A stretch of DNA of 64,000 bases from Pelorhabdus rhamnosifermentans (GTDB lineage Bacteria > Bacillota > Negativicutes > UMGS1260), in NCBI RefSeq assembly GCF_018835585.1, contig NZ_JAHGVE010000010.1, positions 62,001 through 126,000 of the forward strand, written 5' to 3'. The notes beneath the pieces were generated by a model. It ran no database searches. It was not told the DNA's origin and was given only the letters and a program-made list of their open reading frames with translations. Both the position numbers and the translations under genes were made by a program. Each line of letters begins with the position of its first letter. The stretch's first letter is position 1. Shown piece by piece: positions 60,301 to 64,000 of this stretch.

Positions 60301-60450
60301 GCGCTGGTGCTTACTTACGTGCGGATGAAATGAAGTAAGCAGACGAGGAAGAGGTTTATCGAGAAGTCAGCGGATACCTCTCGGCGACTGCCGCCGAAAG
60401 CAGTTTTACAAAACCATTTGGTAACAAGTGGCACAAAAAAGCTGTGGCAG
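60301..60450 (+). ncRNA. glmS ribozyme (GlcN6P-activated self-cleaving riboswitch)
   Basis: The 5' end is A/GCGC (cleavage expected between 60300 and 60301). The core blocks GACGAGGAAGAGGTTTATCG (60342-60361) and AGCGGATACCTCT (60368-60380) match the conserved ribozyme core, followed by CAAAACCA (60409-60416) and the P4-like region to about 60450. It lies 26 bases before the glmS ATG. Glucosamine-6-phosphate acts as cofactor for cleavage, lowering glmS mRNA. Confidence 0.93.
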
Positions 60451-60476
60451 TAAGATAATGAGGGGGTAATGTATTT

Positions 60477-62306
60477 ATGTGCGGTATTGTTGGATATATT
60501 GGGCCCAAGCAGGCGGCCGGGTTCTTATTAGAAGGACTGTCAAAATTAGAGTATCGTGGTTATGATTCAGCAGGAATTGCTGTTTTTGATGGTGAAAAAA
60601 TTAATGTAACAAAAACAGTCGGTCGTTTAGCCGTTTTAAAGGATCAACTGAAAAATAATATGCCACAGGGACAAATTGGTATTGGTCATACTCGCTGGGC
60701 GACACACGGTCGTCCGTCTGATGTCAATTCACATCCTCATACAGATTGTACAGGGAATTTCGTTGTTGTTCACAATGGAATTATTGAAAACTATTTGGAC
60801 TTAAAAGAAAAATTAATTGAAAAAGGCCATGTTTTTGTTTCGGAAACAGACACGGAAGTTGTGGCCCATTTACTTGAAGAATATTATGACGGCGACTTTG
60901 AAGGAGCTGTCAAGAAAGTATTGGCAGCCATTGAAGGTTCTTATTCGCTCGTGTTCATGACGAAGTTTGATCCTGATAAAATTATTTGTTCCAAAAAAGA
61001 TAATCCTTTAGTCATTGGCCTAGGACAGGGTGAAAACTTTATTGCCTCAGATATTCCGGCGATTATTAACTATACCCGCCGGACTTATATCTTGAGCGAC
61101 GGCGAGATGGCTGTTGTTACAAAAGACTCTGTTTGGGTAATGAACCGTCAAGGTGTTCCTGTCAGTAAAAAAGTTTTTGAAGTGAATTGGGATGCCGAAG
61201 CAGCTGAAAAAGGCGGCTATGAACATTTCATGATCAAGGAAATTTATGAACAGCCGAAAGTTATTCGTGAAACCATGTCAGGCCGCTTAGCCAAAGACAA
61301 CAGCGAGATTATTTTTGATGAGCTAAAATGGACGAAAGAAGATCTGGTCGGCATCAAGAAGATTTTGATTACGGCATGCGGAACTGCTTATCATGCCGGT
61401 TTTGTTGCCAAATATTTTATTGAGCAACTTGCTCGTATTCCTGTAGAAGTGGATATTGCCTCCGAATTCCGTTACCGGACACCGCTTGTTGATGAATCTA
61501 CTTTGGCAATCGTGATTAGTCAGTCAGGCGAAACTATTGACACTTTAGCAGCTTTAAAAGAAGCTAAACGGTTAGGGGCGCGTACTCTTGCCGTAACCAA
61601 TGTTGTCGGTTCGTCCATTGCCCGTGAAGCCGATCATGTCATTTATACCTGGGCAGGCCCGGAAATTGCCGTGGCATCCACCAAGGCCTATACGACACAG
61701 CTTGTTAGTGTGTTTATGTTGGCTTTGTATCTAGCAGGTCTCAAAGAAGCGATTGCACCCGAGCGCATGAAGGAACTTGTTGCCGGACTTAAAAATCTTC
61801 CGGCACAGGCTCATGAAGTGTTGGATGATGTGGAGCCCATTAAGACATTTGCCGAAAAATACGGTTTTAGCGAAGATGTGTTCTTTATTGGCCGTTCTCT
61901 TGATTATGCAGTGGCTCTCGAAGGAGCTTTAAAACTCAAGGAAATTTCTTATATTCATGCTGAGGCTTATGCAGCAGGCGAACTCAAACATGGCACATTA
62001 GCCCTTATTATTGAAGGGGTACCTGTCATTGCTTTGGCAACACAGTCTGATGTCTATGACAAAACGCTGAGCAATATTAAAGAAGTAAAAGCGCGTGATG
62101 CCGTTGTCATTGGTATTGGCTTTGTGGGCGATAAACAGCTAGAAAAATACGTGGATCATACTATTTTGATTCCACGTACAGAAAAATATTTAGCACCCAT
62201 TCTATCGGTTATTCCTCTGCAACTTCTGGCTTATTACGCTGCTATTACCCGTGGCTGCGATGTCGATAAGCCTAGAAATCTTGCAAAAAGCGTTACAGTA
62301 GAATAA
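60477..62306 (+). CDS. glmS: Glutamine-fructose-6-phosphate aminotransferase
   Basis: 609 aa, the normal length. N-terminal Ntn glutaminase starts MCGIVGYIGPKQAAGF (catalytic Cys2) with GIGHTRWATHGRPSDVNSHP. Two SIS isomerase domains follow (ACGTAYHAGFVAKYFIEQLA; SQSGETIDTLAALKEAKR; FFIGRSLDYAVALEGALKLK) and the tail ends NLAKSVTVE. It makes glucosamine-6-P, the entry step for peptidoglycan and LPS sugar precursors, under the ribozyme's feedback. Confidence 0.98.
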   Translation: MCGIVGYIGPKQAAGFLLEGLSKLEYRGYDSAGIAVFDGEKINVTKTVGRLAVLKDQLKNNMPQGQIGIGHTRWATHGRPSDVNSHPHTDCTGNFVVVHNGIIENYLDLKEKLIEKGHVFVSETDTEVVAHLLEEYYDGDFEGAVKKVLAAIEGSYSLVFMTKFDPDKIICSKKDNPLVIGLGQGENFIASDIPAIINYTRRTYILSDGEMAVVTKDSVWVMNRQGVPVSKKVFEVNWDAEAAEKGGYEHFMIKEIYEQPKVIRETMSGRLAKDNSEIIFDELKWTKEDLVGIKKILITACGTAYHAGFVAKYFIEQLARIPVEVDIASEFRYRTPLVDESTLAIVISQSGETIDTLAALKEAKRLGARTLAVTNVVGSSIAREADHVIYTWAGPEIAVASTKAYTTQLVSVFMLALYLAGLKEAIAPERMKELVAGLKNLPAQAHEVLDDVEPIKTFAEKYGFSEDVFFIGRSLDYAVALEGALKLKEISYIHAEAYAAGELKHGTLALIIEGVPVIALATQSDVYDKTLSNIKEVKARDAVVIGIGFVGDKQLEKYVDHTILIPRTEKYLAPILSVIPLQLLAYYAAITRGCDVDKPRNLAKSVTVE

Positions 62307-62360
62307 AAGAATGATAAATGTAGCTTCAATTGTAGCATTATAAAAAAGATTGAACAGAAA

Positions 62361-62399
62361 GCACCTCTAGTAATATGATTATTGCTAGAGGTGTTTTTT
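62361..62399 (+). terminator. Terminator after glmS
   Basis: CACCTCTAG pairs exactly with CTAGAGGTG around a 14-base region that partly pairs as well; TTTTTT follows. Confidence 0.9.
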
Positions 62400-62460
62400 G
62401 TATAAAAAAGGGAAATAGAAAGTTATTGAATGAAAAACCATTTTACGGGGTAGCTGTAGA

Positions 62461-62514
62461 GATAAAGTTGTTAAATTAATGATAAAGTTGTGAAATGACA
62501 AAAAGTTATTAAAT
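62461..62514. repeat. Short tandem repeats, about 20-bp period
   Basis: GATAAAGTTGT starts at 62461 and again at 62481, with a degenerate third copy (AAAAAGTTATTAAAT) about 20 bases later. Meaning unknown. Confidence 0.5.
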
Positions 62515-62515
62515 A

Positions 62516-62570
62516 AAAAACACCTTATGGTAGTCTCTAAGTAAGATGGAGATCTATTTAGTGTTTTTTT
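62516..62570 (+). terminator. Long terminator-like hairpin
   Basis: AAAAAACAC and GTGTTTTTT form the base and TAGTCTC/GAGATCTA an inner stem. It immediately precedes the phosphatase remnant. Confidence 0.65.
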
Positions 62571-62575
62571 TATAG

Positions 62576-62962
62576 ATGTGTAACTGGTTTACATACAACG
62601 GCGGCGCGGAAATGTATTATGAAATTAAGGACTTATCTAGAGAAAAACTTGAAAAAATCTTAGTCTTTACCCGAACATTACTCTTGTATTTTTCCATAGG
62701 TAACTATATTTTTACTCACGCAGGGGCCAACGTACAAAAGCCAATTGAAGAAAACGTGGAAAATGAAACTGTATGGATGAGTGAAAGTTTTCCTTGCTGT
62801 CCGGCCTATTCCGACAAAGTGCTAGTATTCGGACATGAGCCGACATGGAATTTATATTCGTATGATAAAAAATTTAAAAAGAAAGACGCTAAAATCTGGT
62901 ATGACACTACAAATAAAGATAATCAGTTTTTTAGCACCACTTTTCAATACCGACCAGAGTAA
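62576..62962 (+). pseudogene. Ser/Thr-type metallophosphatase fragment
   Basis: 128 aa. The visible part, NWFTYNGGAEMYYEIKDLSR, GNYIFTHAGANVQKPIEENV, TVWMSES and KVLVFGHEPTW, corresponds to the middle and C-terminal metal-binding His motifs of bacterial PPP-family phosphatases. The N-terminal half with the D-x-H and GDxxDRG metal site is absent, and no ribosome-binding site precedes the ATG, which sits at the edge of a terminator. Probably an inactive remnant. Confidence 0.65.
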
Positions 62963-62970
62963 ACGACAAG

Positions 62971-63001
62971 GGAAAAGCTGCCTGATATATGGCAGCTTTT
63001 C
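62971..63001 (+). terminator. Terminator after the phosphatase fragment
   Basis: GAAAAGCTGCC pairs exactly with GGCAGCTTTTC. The stretch to 63250 contains no other gene that I can see. Confidence 0.8.
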
Positions 63002-63251
63002 TAGTAGATACTTTTTATTAAATTATAGGAAATCAGCGGCAAAGTTTCGGTCTGAAGAACACAATACATATAAGGAATGTTAGTAGGGGTATTTTGCACT
63101 GCAAATTGGGGAGGAAGGATGCTTGCGAGGAGTATTCAATTTAAACAGCATTGAAATCACATAACAAATTCACCACCCATTCATAAGAAATTCATAATTG
63201 ACGGCTATAATAGGGACCAGTAACAAACACATACCGATTAGGGGGATAAAG

Positions 63252-63308
63252 ATGTCCGACGAACGTTTTCAGGTCATTATAGTTGGTGTGCTGGAGGCGG
63301 AAAAATGA
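63252..63308 (+). CDS. 18-residue leader peptide or gene remnant
   Basis: ATG after TAGGGGGATAAAG encodes SDERFQVIIVGVLEAEK and ends in ATGA, overlapping the lipoprotein start. The first 11 residues look like the start of a FAD-dependent oxidoreductase of the FixC type, which would continue VGAGPAG. It may be a relic now serving as a coupling peptide. Confidence 0.3.
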   Translation: MSDERFQVIIVGVLEAEK

Positions 63309-63490
63309 AAAAGTTTTATGCAGTAGGTACAGTTTTAGTTTTTATTTTAGGTTTGTTTTTGGCGGGGTGTGGGAGTTCCGCAAGCAATAATACTTCGACA
63401 ACTAATAAGAGTACTACTCAACAAGCAGATCACAGCAATATGGATCATAGTAATATGGACATGAATCATAGCAATACCAAAAATAATTAA
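63305..63490 (+). CDS. Small His/Met-rich lipoprotein
   Basis: 61 aa with a lipoprotein signal (VLVFILGLFLAGC; Cys22 as lipid-attachment site). The mature part is Ser/Thr/Asn-rich and ends in repeated HSNMD units (ADHSNMDHSNMDMNHSN), a pattern seen in periplasmic copper/silver-binding proteins. GGAGGCGG precedes the ATG. Metal binding is inferred. Confidence 0.7.
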   Translation: MKKFYAVGTVLVFILGLFLAGCGSSASNNTSTTNKSTTQQADHSNMDHSNMDMNHSNTKNN

Positions 63491-63556
63491 AGCCAGGCCG
63501 AGAGGCTTAAAAATCGCAGTGCGACTGAATTGTTATCAATCAGGGAGGTCTATTAG

Positions 63557-63916
63557 TTGATTAATACGTCAAAGCGGCGCGGAAAGTTTCTGATAACAGG
63601 TTTTGCGACACTAATACTACTTGGGCTGCTTACTGTGGGGGCTTTTGCCGCAAGTAATTTAGGGGAACAAAAGCATGATATGGGGGCCATGACACAGGGC
63701 TTTCAGAGCGGCCATGATATGAGCTCAATGACGAATGATTCTCAAAGCGGTCATGATATGAACAACATGGTTCATAGTGGACATGATAAAAAGGAAACTG
63801 CTAAAGACGATAACCCCTGGCCGATTCTTTATGGATTTGGCGGATTTATTTTCGTTGTGATCATCAGTGCCGGAATCATGAAATTTACTGGCAGGAAAGG
63901 ACGAGGGGTGAATTAA
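63557..63916 (+). CDS. His/Met-rich two-span membrane protein
   Basis: 119 aa, TTG start after AGGGAGGTC. Spans at about 12-31 (ITGFATLILLGLLTVGAFAA) and 89-107 (ILYGFGGFIFVVIISAGIM) flank an extracytoplasmic loop with repeats SGHDMSSM, SGHDMNNM and SGHDKK. The first span could be a cleavable signal (AFA-A). It likely works with the preceding lipoprotein in copper or other metal handling. Confidence 0.68.
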   Translation: MINTSKRRGKFLITGFATLILLGLLTVGAFAASNLGEQKHDMGAMTQGFQSGHDMSSMTNDSQSGHDMNNMVHSGHDKKETAKDDNPWPILYGFGGFIFVVIISAGIMKFTGRKGRGVN

Positions 63917-64000
63917 ATGCCGGAGATCAAGGAAAATAGTCTGTTGAAATCTATCTTAAAAAGCAAGTGGTACCCGGGAATTCTACAAGTCCCTGTTGTA
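63917..64000 (+). CDS. Membrane protein, N-terminus only (possibly 4Fe-4S/NapH-like)
   Basis: 28 codons (PEIKENSLLKSILKSKWYPG, ILQVPVV) before the window ends. The K-WYPGILQ start resembles membrane-bound ferredoxin-type proteins of the NapH/NosR group, but too little is visible to be sure. It is one base after the previous stop, so cotranscribed with the His/Met-rich gene. Confidence 0.45.
   Translation, partial: MPEIKENSLLKSILKSKWYPGILQVPVV

Noticed and set aside
1-64000. CRISPR arrays, rRNA or tRNA genes, insertion sequences
   Set aside because: I saw no regularly spaced direct repeats with unique spacers, no rRNA/tRNA sequence and no transposase gene.

Overview
The window looks like a chromosome segment of a diderm Firmicute (class Negativicutes, probably a Pelosinus/Sporomusa-type organism) carrying one complete prophage of about 37 kb. 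The host genes are Firmicute in order and style: rpsD-rpoA-rplQ-ecfA1-ecfA2-ecfT-truA-rplM-rpsI, argCJBDFGH, ilvE, cdaA-cdaR-glmM and a glmS ribozyme. An OmpH/Skp-like remnant and a spanin-like lysis gene fit a cell with an outer membrane. The lineage is an inference; no 16S gene is present.

Layout. 1-5990: end of the ribosomal-protein/RNA polymerase alpha region, the ECF vitamin-transporter energizing module, truA, and rplM-rpsI behind a consensus promoter. 5968-42971: prophage integrated in the 3' end of rpsI, bounded by a 21-bp direct repeat that restores the last rpsI codons. From left to right it carries: integrase and lysogeny genes on the minus strand; a repressor/Cro switch with repeated palindromic operators; a run of small early genes; an HUH Rep, ParA and ParB; an ArpU-type late regulator; HNH endonuclease and terminase; a lambda-like head module with a fused protease-capsid gene; a P2/Mu-like contractile tail module with a -1 frameshift in the tail chaperone gene; fibre genes; a holin/endolysin/spanin-like lysis cassette; and an A+T-rich cargo segment (HTH-GHKL-STAS-like protein, HEPN-like protein, OmpH remnant, membrane protein). 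42972-46133: intergenic-rich host DNA with several very small genes, each with its own terminator, a Cys-rich protein and a GT51 peptidoglycan glycosyltransferase. 46134-54148: complete arginine pathway from N-acetylglutamyl-phosphate to arginine, behind a promoter overlapped by an ArgR-like inverted repeat. 54203-55276: ilvE. 55396-62306: c-di-AMP synthase, its regulator, a flavoprotein, glmM, a glmS ribozyme and glmS (cell-envelope precursor supply). 62307-64000: a decayed phosphatase gene and the start of a putative metal-related membrane cluster with His/Met-rich proteins.

How it works together. The repressor (minus strand) and Cro-like protein face each other across an operator array. 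Early genes probably lead to Rep/ParAB, then the ArpU-like protein would switch on the late operon, which runs almost without gaps from HNH to the lysis genes, many joined by ATGA or GTGA overlaps. The combination of a rolling-circle-type Rep with ParAB inside an integrating tailed phage suggests a phage-plasmid-like ancestry. The most unusual items are the orphan antisense head-tail-adaptor homologue in the early region, the Rep-ParAB block, the UUUUUUA frameshift site, and the HTH-GHKL-STAS-like/HEPN cargo near attR.
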